A stretch of DNA of 64,000 nt from Hemicentrotus pulcherrimus (lineage: Eukaryota > Echinodermata > Echinoidea > Camarodonta > Strongylocentrotidae): positions 187,461-251,460 of the forward strand of contig BEXV01000198.1 in NCBI GenBank assembly GCA_003118195.1, read 5' to 3'. The notes below the pieces were generated by a model. The model was given only the letters and a program-made list of their open reading frames with translations, had not been told where the DNA came from and did not search any database. This document shows positions 50,001 to 63,270 of this stretch, piece after piece; position 1 is the first letter of the stretch; each line of letters opens with the position of its first letter. A program made the translations under genes and the position numbers.

Positions 50001-52170
50001 ACACACGAGGACAAGTAGAAAAAGAGCAAGGTAAGAAATACCTGAGTGATAATTAAAACTTATTAATTTGTTGACAATTAAAAATACTAATGTATTGTGT
50101 GCTGACAGGCCGACGCTAATATAATAATCATATATCACATTTACGAATAGCGTTATCTGTTTTCAACTCTACTCCCTCGTTTTGCAATAGAAAGGGAATA
50201 TGTTTCAATGTAGAGCTCTGGAACAATCAATTCGTTCAATTACATTTCTGAGTCTGCGCAGCGGGAACCGGAAATGTGCCCCTTTACAGTGAATGACACA
50301 GTGGTGATGAAGTAATCATGCATCATGGTATTATATTAGTTTGTTTTAAACAAAATTGAGACAAAAAATAAGATAAAAACGTGGATAATAATTGGACATA
50401 AAATGACCACGGCCTTAGTGAACTGTAAAGGTGACTTGTACGTCGTGTTTTCAGGGCCCTGTTTTATTTTCCATAAGATCTAACTGTACTGAGAGGCAAA
50501 ACTATAAAAAAAGCAGTTTTGTAGAAATACAGCAGTTCAGTCTGCACTAATATTAGATTATTATTAGTTTGGTTAGGTTTGTAATATCATTACGCTCTGG
50601 GAAATCACTGTAATGCTTATTTTATCAATTCACACTTTTCTTTACAGTTACAGTTCATTTTACAATTCTTCAACTGGATTAGAAACGTTTTGTATTTTGA
50701 AGTGACTATTCTTCTGATTAAACTCTACTATTAACATTGTTATACACAGAGGAAAAGTCTATCTTTACTTTCTAATATGCTGTGACCGAAGCAACACAAG
50801 CCATGACCTAGGTTGTGAAAGTGCAGGCTTGATGAAGGTGACCGACTGACCGAGGCTATATACGCGTGAAGTTTATGAATATCAACCATAAGTGGTCATT
50901 TATTAAAAGGATATTCATGATAACACTTCTAATATACCGCTAAAGGCGCACGAACTTATCATAAAATGTAAATTTTGATTGGAAAGCATTAATCACGTGC
51001 AATCTATCAACATAAGAGGCATCGAACGGCTACGTACATGCATTTACTCAAAGTAGTCCTTTACGGTAAAAGCTGACCGAGGGAATATTTTCTTGAAGCA
51101 AATAAGACATAAGCGTTGATTGGCAAAAATGTTAAGAAAGTTAGATAAACCCTGCATATGAAATACTTTAACCTTCTTATGTTTCAAACCAATGCTACTT
51201 TGACAATTTATGAGGTTTACGACAGACGTAAATAACCGTCTGAATCGTCCAGTTTAACGGTCCAATTAAAACTGAATATTGACAGTAGAAGTGTCTCCTT
51301 TAAAGGCCTAATAGAATCCTTGCAGACAGCGAGTCCACTACGAGCCAAAAAGTGTAAATCAATATTCAGGCCGAGTCGTCTGCACTCGTACATGCTTCTT
51401 ACTTTACGATTGGACATAGCGTCGTGGAGGTTATTAAATTGGATGATGAAAAATGAAGACATAAAAAAGGGAAACGTTGGGAAAGAGAAAATGTACAAAC
51501 GAAAGGAAAGGATGGGGAGGGATGGGTGGGGAGGGGCATATTAGACTTCTGCTTCGTAATATATACAAATATTGAATATACCTAATGGCGATGATGATTA
51601 TATAATCGGAAAGAGTAGCATAAAAAAACTATTTAATGTTATACAATCATTTCTTACATGCAATTGACCTAGTGCAAATCAAATGAGGGACGTGTAGTCT
51701 ACACCATTGGGGTTGGAGGTAAGAAATAGAAAAGGAGGGGTTACCACGTCCACCTCACCATCCCGCGGCCACGCCCTTCGTAACCCCCTTGGTATCGAGT
51801 CCCTGGAGAATGGGGTCAGGTATAGACCTCTAGGAACCTAGAATTGACCCTGGAGAGAATCGCATCATCATGGATACCATAAAGGTTCATGACTGGTCAC
51901 AAAGCTTAGCATGCCCTGGATACATCTTGCCTGGTCCAAGTCAGCTTTACGACCCCTTCTGTACACTTTTCAGACTCACCATAGATGCCAGTATTGATTC
52001 GAACAGATTTGAATAATCCCCATCAAAGCAAATAAGTTCAAGACGTTGGCGAGAGCCAGAGGGACAGAAGGATAGATAGGGAGAGAGAAAGAGAGAGTGG
52101 AGAGGAGAGGAGAGTAAAGCGACAGATGTATCACTGAGAGAAACGGAGAAACTGTGTGCATGTTTGTGTG
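47090..52170. other. No gene recognised
   Basis: AT-rich. A 93-aa frame on the minus strand (51217-51498) has no recognised family. Nothing else stands out. Confidence 0.55.
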
Positions 52171-52171
52171 C

Positions 52172-52225
52172 NNNNNNNNNNNNNNNNNNNNNNNNNNNNN
52201 NNNNNNNNNNGGGGGGGGGGGGGGG
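52172..52225. other. Assembly gap (39 N) plus poly-G
   Basis: Ns at 52172-52210 are followed by 15 G. A homopolymer is the probable cause of the gap. Confidence 0.95.
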
Positions 52226-52468
52226 TAGAAAAAGAAATAAAGATATTACAGAGACTTGCCGCCTGAAGTACAGAGACCCGACTACCTAATTATAGAAGGG
52301 TGGTTGCTTGTTAAACTGAGTTTGGTCTTCTTGTCCTTGAAATGAAAGTCTTGGCCATGGCGATTTTTTGAAAGTGATATGATCTTGTATGGTCTTTGGG
52401 ATTTCTCAAACTGCCCTTTTGGCTGACCACAATGAAGTGTACCAGAGCATTGAATAGATGCAAACCAA

Positions 52469-52491
52469 TCTCTCTCTCTCTCTCTCTCTCT
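52469..52491 (+). repeat. (TC)n microsatellite
   Basis: About 11 uninterrupted TC units. Confidence 0.92.
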
Positions 52492-53133
52492 AACATCAAA
52501 TTGAAGGTGATAATTGTCCAGTTTATTAATTCAATTTCAATTTGTTTTCTTCTTTCCATTTCTTGTCTTGGAATTCAACCTTTCGTATAGATGCTATTTG
52601 GATTTTTTTCAACACAAATGCGAAGTAAATATCTCTGTAAATAATTAGCATGAAATAATGATGTGAAATTTACGCTACATTATTCCGATGATTTCACAAT
52701 ATTTATTTTTGATTCCCGTGCTGAAATATGCACTTTTATAAAATACATTTTTTTTAAAGAATTGAAGTGTCCATTTCAACACACACACAAAAAAAATATT
52801 TTCGAATATTTGCTCGATTCGAACAAACTAAATGCAAATTTTTGTGAGAAGAGATTGATACACTAACATATCACTGCGCATAGCATGGTTAACAATTACA
52901 CATTGCGTTTATTGAACAAAAAACACTGAGAAGTCATAAGCTAATTCAAAATGCGGGTTTATTGAATCGTCTGACACAAAATAATACAGACATTAAATTG
53001 GCACGTCGTCCAACACCGCCTTGAATTTGAACTTCACATGACTGCCAACCTCTTCCACGACATCTACCAAACGATCGACTATTTGTTTTTGTTATATCTC
53101 TGGTCGGATCGCATCTCTATATCTAACGTGATA

Positions 53134-53260
53134 CCCTTGTTACACCAACGAGACCGATTACAGATCGATATGAGACCGAAGAAAATACTACATTAACCGA
53201 AATGGTTTATTTTTTTAGTGTTTGGTGGTATGTTTGAATCGGTTTCGCGGTGTGACTTGG
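53134..53260. mobile_element. Possible MITE with GTTACACCAACGAGA ends
   Basis: The left end CCCTTGTTACACCAACGAGA and the right end CGGTTTCGCGGTGTGACTTG are imperfect inverted repeats. The left motif recurs at 55875 in a similar arrangement. Noncoding. Confidence 0.45.
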
Positions 53261-55868
53261 TTAAGGGATACATACTCTTGAGATTGGCCGTATGGAAAGG
53301 ACATATTACCGAAGAACTCATCAATCCATGAGATACTATTAGGGATGCTGATAGGTAAACAGTAGCCATAAATAGCTACACCTATACTCTCTTCGCTTGG
53401 TAATAAAGCACTGCAGTACCTCCCTCAATTTTAAAGGGATACTCAAAAAAATACATATTCTGAACGCGATCTCTTTTCCAATCAGAGTTTAATAATGTTT
53501 AACTACTGCACAAAAGCAAAATCTGCAATCTACGACATAGAGCTAAAGAATCTAGATTGAGTTAACATTACCACCTTTACAGGAACACTTCCTTTCCTAC
53601 ATTGTTTTATGAAAATAAAAATTATTTTAGAAAAATGTAAAATTACAGTCTATTTAAACTTGCAGAAGGTTAGGCCTGGAAACAATGAATAATTCATAAT
53701 GTGACGTGAAATTAGATTATCAAATAATCATTATCGTAATGATGGTTGAAGTGAATTAATGTATGATTGAGAGGTCTAGGTAAAAGACTACATGTAAGAA
53801 ATTTTTCACAAAGTAAAATTAAAAAATTAAAATGTCTAATCTGTCGGTCAGATTGATCTTGCCTCCGTCAAACTCATGTGATGTCAATGGGCTTACGCAA
53901 TGGATTGCAATTGTATACTAATTATTATAACAATATCGAATATTAAAAAATGGTAAGAGTCTTTTTAATCTCATCATTGTCCTGTATCACATGGTTTTCA
54001 TCTACACTTTAGGCTTATGATATAAATATCGGAAGTAGAGGGTGAGATAAGGCCTTAGGTGCCGGAAAAAGGACTGAGTTTAAAAAACAAAAACAAGTCC
54101 ATAACGATGATATAGAACAATGTGGAGGGGACCTAAATAACCCTTGCCATGAGTAATAGTGTTCGATTGTTCTTTGTTAGTTTAATGAGGAGTACATCAT
54201 TCCGCTTTCACACCAGAACATTACATTTTGGGAAAACCTGATTACATGTACCATACCACAAATACCGTTCGTAGATAATTTAGTGACGTTCTTTACTTCT
54301 TTCGACAGCTAAGAAAAGAATTGCATGCTTGTGGTGATTCGTAAATAAGAGGTACACAGGATTCCAAGTTCGAATATTTTTCCGAACATAACCTGTCGGA
54401 CCTACTCGATAACTAGTGACAATACAAGGTGTCAAACAGCTCGTAACATATGCATCTTCCAAAATAATTTTGCCACTTAGTGGAACAAATTTTAATCAAA
54501 TTGCGAATACATCGTACTATTAGTCTGGGTTAAAAACCACCAATTCACCAAAGATGGTAACATGATGACGTCACTTGCCTGTTCAGATACAAATGACAAT
54601 AAAGATGAATGATGTGAACGTGTCCTCATATAATTGGGTCATGTACAAACACTACTGCCGATAAAACGTCACAATGAGAAGTACAGAGTAGATTACTCCC
54701 AAGCTTTTCAAAAATCCAAGGAAAAAAAACGAAGGAAAAAAAGTTTGCGGAGATCGTTGAGGGTTTGGTGGTCGGAACTCACTCTATAATTCAGAAATGT
54801 CAGAGATACGGGGGAGGTGTGAACGTTAAGAGAAGATCATTGATCAACATCACCCATCCCAGACATGCATACAATGTAGATGGGACTGAGACAATCATTA
54901 TTCAAGTTATAACCTTTAATATGACGACATAAATCCTGTGAATTTCCAAAGGCCACATGCAAACATATCACTGAATCATCGATAGGACAAATGACAAGGT
55001 TTACATATATCGATTTTTTCCATTCTTCTAAATAATATATGGTATCCACCTGAGTTCAACAATTATTTAAGATTTGTCAAGTTTAACCAAAAAATTATAT
55101 CGAATGATATTTAAGAATCTATTGGAAAAAAAGTATTGATACGAGTGACTATTTTTTGCGGTAAGATTTCAATGAGATATTAATTTAGCTTTATAGTCGA
55201 TATTAACACGTATTTCAAAAATCAAATTTTGTACAATTAATGCATATTTTTGCAACGTTTTAGGGTAAATCGCTCAAAACAATGTTTTATCATTGTGTCG
55301 TGTTTTAACAGCTTATCATTTGTATACACTAGTTCAATGAATCATTGGAATACGTTATGTAAGCATATATATCAATTTGTAATATTTAAAACCCAATACG
55401 CTACAAGCTATAAACATATCGATTAATTCGCCATTAAATTTAGCCCATCAAATTGGATAGTATAACAGGACACATGGTTGATCGAGCTGGCAACTTCAAG
55501 GTGAAATCGCCCTTTCATTGCTCGCTCAACTGCTGGCTCGGAACACACTATAATCAGGTGAAATAGAAAGTGTTTCGAACCCACTACTCTTTTAATTAAC
55601 GGTATTATATTTTCATTCTACCCTATCACATAAACTGACGCGGCGAGATAAAACAACGAGTTTCATGTTAGCTCTTAACGATCATTAAAGTAAGCGCTTA
55701 TTTCAGTTTCACTTGTGTTGGGGAGTATTAAAATGGTTGTTTTGTCTTTTGTGATGTAACTAAACAAGATGGGATGGGAAGCTCGGCAAGGGGAAGGACA
55801 TAGAGGTCATGGATATGTTTAATAACCTATTCATCGAGAAAGCTGAAGTTACCCTCTGTCTACTAATG

Positions 55869-55986
55869 TCCCAGTTACACCAACGAGATCGACACATGAC
55901 CGACAGTTGATCGAATAAAACATGATCGAGCCCCGAATGGACAATAACCAGTCAGTTAGGAGTCGAGTTTGGATGTGTGACAGACC
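55869..55986. mobile_element. Possible second copy of the GTTACACCAACGAGA element
   Basis: Starts TCCCAGTTACACCAACGAGA, followed by TCGACACATGACCGACAG, and ends GAGTTTGGATGTGTGACAGA. Order and spacing resemble the 53134-53260 element, with more divergence at the right end. Confidence 0.4.
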
Positions 55987-56191
55987 TTAAACTTAAATTG
56001 TCTCACTCTCGAGCATTTTCTTGGTAATTTTCGGATTAATTTATATACAACGGATGATATAAACAAATAATAACCATAGTTATTTTTTTAATGAAACAAC
56101 CAATGTAACAATGGATTTCTTTAACTGGTTCATGCGGTGAGTCAGTGTTATTATCGATGTCTAATGATTACAAAGTATTGTATAGTGTTTA

Positions 56192-56194
<3 letters not shown>

Positions 56195-56226
<32 letters not shown>
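56195..56226 (+). repeat. (TA)n microsatellite
   Basis: About 16 uninterrupted TA units. Confidence 0.95.
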
Positions 56227-56227
<1 letters not shown>

Positions 56228-57948
56228 CCTTAATACAATAATACAAGTTTACGACGAAGCCGAAAAACATTAATGAACCAAAGCGTCCGCGGGAAAGCTA
56301 GTCTTCTGAATACTGAATGGATATTCTGAATCAATATTGATAAGTGTAAATCCAATTAAAATTGATAAGCAGGTTGATGAATTATTAAAGCTTTCCCAGA
56401 CCGACCATGAGTCCATATAGTAATATAAACCTTGTCGGTTCTAACACGCGAGCAATTAGACCTTTATTGGTGATACAGCGATTAGAAATATAGCTTCCGG
56501 AATTCAAGGATGAATTGATACGGGCCATGTCAATTTTGAAACGAACAAACGACTGACTAGTATCAAATGAATGAAATGTGTACCGTTTCATATGGCAAGC
56601 ATTGACCACCGTATTTTTTCATATAGAGTATAAAAACATCATATTCATAATATTTAATCCAACGCATGTTCAAACAATCTATATATTTGAAAGGTAGACA
56701 TTAAAAAGAAAGTAATAATTACAATAAAATAAAATACATTTTCAAAAAATCAATGTTCATTGTAGTCAATAATTAGCTGTAATGCACGTATTTCTAAAAG
56801 AAAAAATGACAAATTACGTCAAAGGAAAATAAAACCAGGTGCCCAATCAATTAATCTGAAGTGAGTTCAGTATTAATTATAACAATAATACTTCTAGCCG
56901 ATGTATTTGAAAACTCTACACAATAGCTAACAATCAGTCCAACATTATCGAGCAGAAACAGTTTATTTGCTTCTTTTCGCAAACTCATGAAAAGTCATGA
57001 AGTTACCCTTTCATATAGACATTTCAATATAAATATAATTATCACGTGACTGTATTAGGTTAACAAACATCAATATACAATCACTTGTTATATATCCTAA
57101 TCATTGCACTCATGTGTACACATTACCGCAGTCTCTAAGCGTAGACATTATCAAAATATCAATTTCCGGAAACCTTCAATAAATAAAGCCAAACTCGTAT
57201 TTGAAACATATCGGTTAGAGCCCTATGTGAAGAGCAGTTTTGCTATTAGTCTAGCATTAGAGTGTTCCCACTCCAAAGCAGACAGATAACTGTTTTTAGA
57301 ATGATGTCATTAATGACTATTATGTACCTCAAAATACCAATGCGATTAGCGTGATTAAACCTGATACTAATACCGTAGGTAGGAAGTTCACCAAATCACT
57401 CAAACGTTTTAAGTTACTACGAAAGCAAGAACTCTTGATGATTAGAAAAGTACAAGGAAAAAGATGAGCTTCTATATTTTACTAGAAATAATTAACGTTG
57501 GTGACTTCCTGATTTTAATTTCTAACGGTTTGCGAATGCAAATTTTTGGTATCTTGATGTCGCCTTTGTGAGAACTATTTTTTGGAATTATTATTATAGA
57601 TTATCACGATTCAATAATCATTATCATAACATCTGATTCACTGGAAGAAACAATAGTGAAGGCGTATGGTGTTGATAGAAGCATTCTAAGAGCAAGTTAA
57701 TGGCGTCATATCAATATGCATACTATCAACACCACCAACCCTTGACTCCGCATGACCTTCAGACAAAGATAAATTTCTCTTCGATTGAACTAGCTATCAC
57801 CATGTCCAGACATTTCAGCTGCTCTCTCATTATCATTCGTATATCTGTTATTTGTTCCCTCTTTGTTTATTGACATAATACAAAAAGGAGCGTTAAAAGA
57901 ATAAATGATTTCATTCTCAATTTACGAATATTGATGATTAAACAAAGA

Positions 57949-58254
57949 CCAGAGGTGTGTTTCACAAAGATCCTAAGTCGAACTTAACTCTTAAAAATTA
58001 TGGAGAGCCATTTGTATCATTCAAATAAAAATATTCAAAAGCAAAAATTGAAGTATTCAGACTTTTCATAAATTCTGCATCAAGAACATGAAATCTCCCT
58101 TGACAATAGAAAATATGAATGATGTGAATAAACATTTTATGCCTTTTAAAATAACTTTTACAAAATATTTTCAAAGATGCTAACAGCTTTCCATGAATGT
58201 TAAGTCCAACTTAGAGATAAGTTCAACTTAGGATCTTTGTGAAACACCCCCTGG
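57949..58254. mobile_element. Foldback MITE, complete copy
   Basis: The ends CCAGAGGTGTGTTTCACAAA and, in reverse complement, CCAGGGGGTGTTTCACAAAG continue as an inverted repeat for about 60 bp (AGATCCTAAGT..GAACTTA, then TTATGGA(G/A)AGC). The 306-bp element is AT-rich inside with no coding frame. I see no clear target-site duplication. Another copy starts at about 11006. Confidence 0.8.
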
Positions 58255-60160
58255 ATTAGTATTATCTCTTTATCATTACTAATATTGTAACCATTGTCAT
58301 TCTCACAACTTTTTAAAATTATTATTATCATTTTCAATATCTTTGTTGTAAGAAAATTATTACTCCTATAATTATCAAGACTATTACAACAACAACAACA
58401 GATATTTTGTACTGTTTTTGTTATTATTATCATTATCATTCATACATCCTTTTATTTAACAATTTACAGAAATGGTCATTAAAGATTTGGTAATGACAGT
58501 CATTATAACCATACCATAACAAAGTACAATTATTCTAATATAATTATATTTACACGTTTTAAAACTTCTTGTATTAATACATGCACAGTTTCATCTAAAC
58601 CAGGTGGCTATAGAATAAAAAGTGGAAGGATATAACCATGCTTGTTAGAGCTGTATGTATAGTTTGACATCCTATCTAAAATTTACTTGGTTTTCAGCAT
58701 TTCTGCATAATTTATGCCAAATTTTATTCACACTTCAAAGTGCCTGATGGAAGTAATCATATCAGTGTGTGGTTTGGATTTTTCTTGCACTGCGTTGGTA
58801 ACAATCAAACGCGAGGACTCATCAGTAGATATCGAGTTTTGCAACCAATAATTGATGGGTCGTGAAGTACTTTACTGTTTGGCCATATGGTCACTAGCCT
58901 TGTTGCAGTGTGTACAGATTTATCGAAACTCTATTATAATCGTTGCTTTAGATATTGAGTGCACATGAAGTGTATCGAATCGCGCTTTAGTAATCCATGT
59001 ATAATATACATACACAAACGCCTTGATTTTTCTAGCTTCTATGTTAGTTTACCCTTTTTAAAATGATAGGAAGAAAAAAGAAGAAATTTATAAATAATCC
59101 TTTCTGAAACGAGACACAAGAGGAAGTTTACGATGTGTTACGATGTGCTGTATCATAATTTACTGTGTATTATTATTTTTAAAATGTGTTAAAATCGATT
59201 AGAAACGACAAATCTATGCTCTTCTTTATTTTATCAAACGCACAGATTCATATGTACATGGAACACAATACAAACAACAGAAGCTTTTGATCATGACCAT
59301 GCACCCGAGTGAAATATTTGCTTTAACCTCCATAACGTCAAGTGGGAGTGAATATGAGAGGAATTGGAGTGGATAATAAATGCCGGGATTGGAAGGGTTA
59401 AAATCCCTGTACCCTGGATCTCGTTCCATCCACCTCTCCATCAAGGCCGGTGTGCGATCGAACAACTCGAACGCGTCCATGTAATAGCATTAAAACATCG
59501 TTAATTCACAGCTGTACCAATTTCTCGCTCGGCCCTGGGGACTGCGATAGCCAGTACTTATACCATGAACTTCCTACTTACTATCACGTCTGTACATTAT
59601 TGCCTGCAATCAGATTTCTTACTGGTATGCACATGTTCTAAAATGCGAGTACCTACACATTTCGATCCTTTATCTGATATAAGAAAAACTTTCCCCCAAA
59701 TTGTCCAGATAGCAGGCGAGCTAATTGAATGGGCTGTTTGATCAGAAAAGCGGTGTAGGGGTAGGCCAGCTCAGTCATATATCTAAGCAGCTATTCCCTA
59801 TTTTTAATAACTTCATCCATTGCGTATACAGATTGCAATGATTTTCCCCTCACTTTGGGTGGAAGGCGATTAGAGGTCTTTCTTTATCAAAGATACATAT
59901 ACGTTATACAGAGATATCTAGTACTACATAATCAAAAGCGCAGATTTAAATATTTCAGATATGTAGTGTTTTATCACATCCCCTTTTTTTAAACAAAACC
60001 TTGCAGTAAATATGTAGACTCTCTTTCTTGGCGAATTCCCAGAGAGCCTCTCTTCATTAAAATACTAAATCTACTTGAAAAGTGTATTTTGCTCTGAATA
60101 TATCAGAGAAGGGAAAATAGAAATATAAACCCTAAAAATTAAAGTGTGTCTGTTTCTTAC
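58255..60160. other. No gene recognised
   Basis: Low-complexity ATT/CAA stretch at 58255-58445. An 84-codon frame on the minus strand (59226-59480, MDAFELFDRTPALMERWMER at its start) is balanced in composition for its first half but has no family match or splice signals that I recognise. Confidence 0.45.
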
Positions 60161-60492
60161 CTGGATATTTATTCGATGGTTGGATGTCACGTAACAGTGG
60201 CAACGGGTTAGACGCCAGGCATATGAAATCCACTCAGAAGTTATACTCTTGAAGTGGCTGAGCTCAGCGGGTACAAAATATTGGAGAAGAAATCAGAGAG
60301 ATGAAGTATAGATCCGTCAGAAAACTGGTCCAACTCGAAGAAGGCACAAACCACCAGGTACAGATAAAACTCTTCCAGTCATAGTTGCGATCCAACGAAG
60401 TTAAGAAATCCGTTTAAATGGTATCCAGACAGGAAGATGTGCACAGATTGGTCACGTGCAATATCCACACAAAGTCCATCAGGTATTGATTG
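60161..60492 (-). other. Candidate upstream noncoding exon (possibly NDNF 5' UTR)
   Basis: On the minus strand there is a near-perfect donor, CAG|GTAAGAA, with the exon ending at 60161. A plausible acceptor, TTTGTGTTTTGACAG, lies at 60493-60494. The 332-nt interval contains only short open frames, so if real it is untranslated. A TATAAA at 60538-60543 on the same strand offers an alternative reading in which this is a first exon starting near 60510. The NDNF 5' UTR acceptor at 28025 has no nearer partner that I recognise, so joining across about 32 kb is possible. This is inference from splice motifs only. Confidence 0.28.
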
Positions 60493-61075
60493 CTGTCAAA
60501 ACACAAACAGACGAAGTTTGTTTAAAAATTTGATTTCTTTATAAACAACACGCAATGTATCCAAAATAGAGTTCGCAGAAGGTATGTGACGATAAAAAGA
60601 TATCAACAAAACAATTAATGTTCCATTAAACTAATTTGATGTATTCAACCGGAGTGGCTTAAGTTATTTCCGGCATTGCAAACAAATGACATTTGAATCA
60701 GAGAAGATGTCGCGTTATGAAGAGTGAAGAAATGTAGAAGGGTATTGCAGATACTTTCCACAATTTAATTATTGCTGAAATAATGACGACTACAAAGAAG
60801 CGATTATAGTCACGTTTGACAGTTAAGGTCATGGAGGATGCTAGTCAGGCATCGCTGGCCAGAGACAGTCGACAGAGAGGAGTAGAAAGAGAGAGGGAGG
60901 AAGAGAGAGAGAGAAAGAAAGCCAGGCTTCATCCAGAGTACAGGCTTGATGTGTCAGAAGTAAGACAGTCCGCCAGCCGGGCACCTTACTCTCTTTCTGC
61001 CTCGATCTAGATGAAGCATTTTTTGCTTTCGTTCAATTTGTCGCGCCACTGTGACAGACGATATTCAACACAGCG

Positions 61076-61138
61076 TGCGCACCGAATTCACGCGCGCCCA
61101 CACAAACACACGCTCACGCACATACACGCGCACACATT
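61076..61138 (+). repeat. CA/CG-rich tract
   Basis: CACGCGCGCCCACACAAACA and related imperfect repeats; the most CpG-dense spot near the right end. It lies upstream (minus strand) of the candidate exon at 60161-60492. Confidence 0.75.
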
Positions 61139-61139
61139 C

Positions 61140-63120
61140 TGTCTACCGTTGATGTGAAAACTCTCCCCAGATAAGGCCCCTGCAAAAAGGGGGCAGTGTA
61201 CTGCTTACACATGGGGGCGTAATGTAATTGTAGCGACAGAACTAACGATCGAAATGTGTTGTTCAGTGACATGCCTCACAATTCTGACGAGCCTAAATGG
61301 TAGAGAGAGAGGACAGGGTAGGAGGGAGATGCAGGGATGTGTGAATTACATCTCCTCCTTGCTATATCAATTATATTCTTATTCCGTTTGTAGTGATGGT
61401 GTAAGGGTGTCGTGTTAAAGTCTAACCAGTGTCTATTCAGAAAGATGGAAATTTTAAGAGCCCTCATTACATCCATAATGTGCGACCATTTCCCATTAGG
61501 TAAGCTGAATAAAAGATCTTAATTTCTATATCACTTACGCAAACAAACCATCATGGCCTAAATGATTTTGCTCTATCAACTCAAAACAATAATCTCCTAG
61601 AAATGTCAACACAAAGTAGAAGATAAAGTATGGCTTATGACGTATGTAAGACGTAATAGAGTCCCTGTGCTTTATCTCATGATGACGTTTAAACGTTGTT
61701 TTAATTAGAGATCTTTCTCTTCTCTATCTCCTTATTCACACCTCTGTACCACAGCTTAGTATTCTTTACCGATAGTCGTATAGACAGTCTATACTGAAAA
61801 TACAATAAGCTATGATTTGTACTAGTTATAAGAATGCTAAATAACAAATAATTTCGTCCTTCCTCTCTTGTTTCTTTTTAAGCAGCTAACCTCTGTCTCT
61901 GAGCTATTTTATGAAATGGAGAGGAAGAGAGAGATAGAGAGAAATAAGATCATAAATTAGGAAAAACGTCAATCAGACAAATGTTTAAATTAACGAAACT
62001 CTGCTGGGAAAATGAAAAATGAAAGACAATCTGTTTCCACAATTATGATAAACCATAAATTTATATAATACAGGAGTGAAAATCATATTCTATAAAGTAA
62101 ATTCAGGAAAATGATCTAAAACACACTTCCTCCTTCGAGATTCATTTTAGAAGAACATAAAACTAAAATGAAACCCTAATGCATGCTTTTGAAGAAAAAG
62201 ATATTCCTTAAGAAACATAAACACAAAGCTTTTTCCCTCCATTTTAAACTCCATTTCACCTGTATACGATTATATAAATTACAATTATTGTTGTTAGTTT
62301 GGTACTGGTAATCATCTCGTTCGACGATAAGCGGACAGTGACAGGTGGATTGTAAAACCTATAAATATTCAAAACTCGCAGGTGGAGGGATGAGAAAGGA
62401 GATTTCCATTTTCCCCTATATTTCTTTGTTGTCATGGGAATTTATTTGTACTAATGCATTCCTTTAGAATCATCCGTAAGGAGACTATTAAAGCGCACTC
62501 TAATATTCACAAAATAATTATAACGATGTTTTTTGGAATGAGCTGAGCGGTCAGTGAACTGTGTATATGAAATATTGAATATGACATATTCTCGTAAGAA
62601 CCGACAGGTATACCGATGTTTTCTAAGATACTGGAGTAGGAGGCAGATTTATAGACGACTAGCATTGCTGGTAAATGTAACATCTATCCATATTTTGAAT
62701 ATTAGACGACTCAAAGAGATTTTTTCTTCGAAACTCAAAAGATATACGCATATTTCTCCACAAACGGTTCCTGTGTATCAAGCCGACAAACAACTTAAGA
62801 AAATTTCAAACATAAATTTAGATTAAAACAGTGTCACAGTTTTATTACTTCGTAATATAGACAATAAACTCCACGGTGAGACACCAAACCACCTCATGAA
62901 CAAACTGAGAGCACCACAATATAAATATGAGAGAAACATAACCGTGTGTCACAAACTTTAAGTTGTAATCTTTTCAAAGTAGAACAAAGAACGTCCTTTA
63001 AACCACCTTTTCAAAACATATTATCCCTGTTTCCTTAGAAACCTCAACTTTAATAACAAAAGCAAGTTTCTCCAAAAGACTGGTGTACTTATACATTCAA
63101 AGTTAATTATGAATGTTTAT
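61140..63120. other. No gene recognised
   Basis: AT-rich. The stretch 62830-63100 has broken frames with retroelement-like fragments but too decayed to assign. Confidence 0.45.
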
Positions 63121-63270
63121 TTCCTGAGGACCTAGTTTCGAGTTTATCTATTAACTTGTTATTAATGACTGAATTCCAGTCTGCATACATTATATGTTGC
63201 TATGTCGGACTAGCCTCGGACAGGCTTTCAGATTGTCTACAACAACCTGTCTGTTGATGGCTCCATGTTC
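63121..63270 (+). repeat. Dispersed repeat R2, copy B
   Basis: Partner of 14851-15020, starting TTCCTGAGGACCTAGTTTCG. Upstream (about 62830-63100) are broken frames such as NIDNKLHGETPNHLMNKL that look like a decayed retroelement, so R2 may be a retroelement 3' end. This is not established. Confidence 0.65.

Larger units (their letters stand above)
53262..57948. other. No gene recognised apart from one MITE-like copy and (TA)n
   Basis: AT-rich noncoding DNA between the listed elements. Confidence 0.55.
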
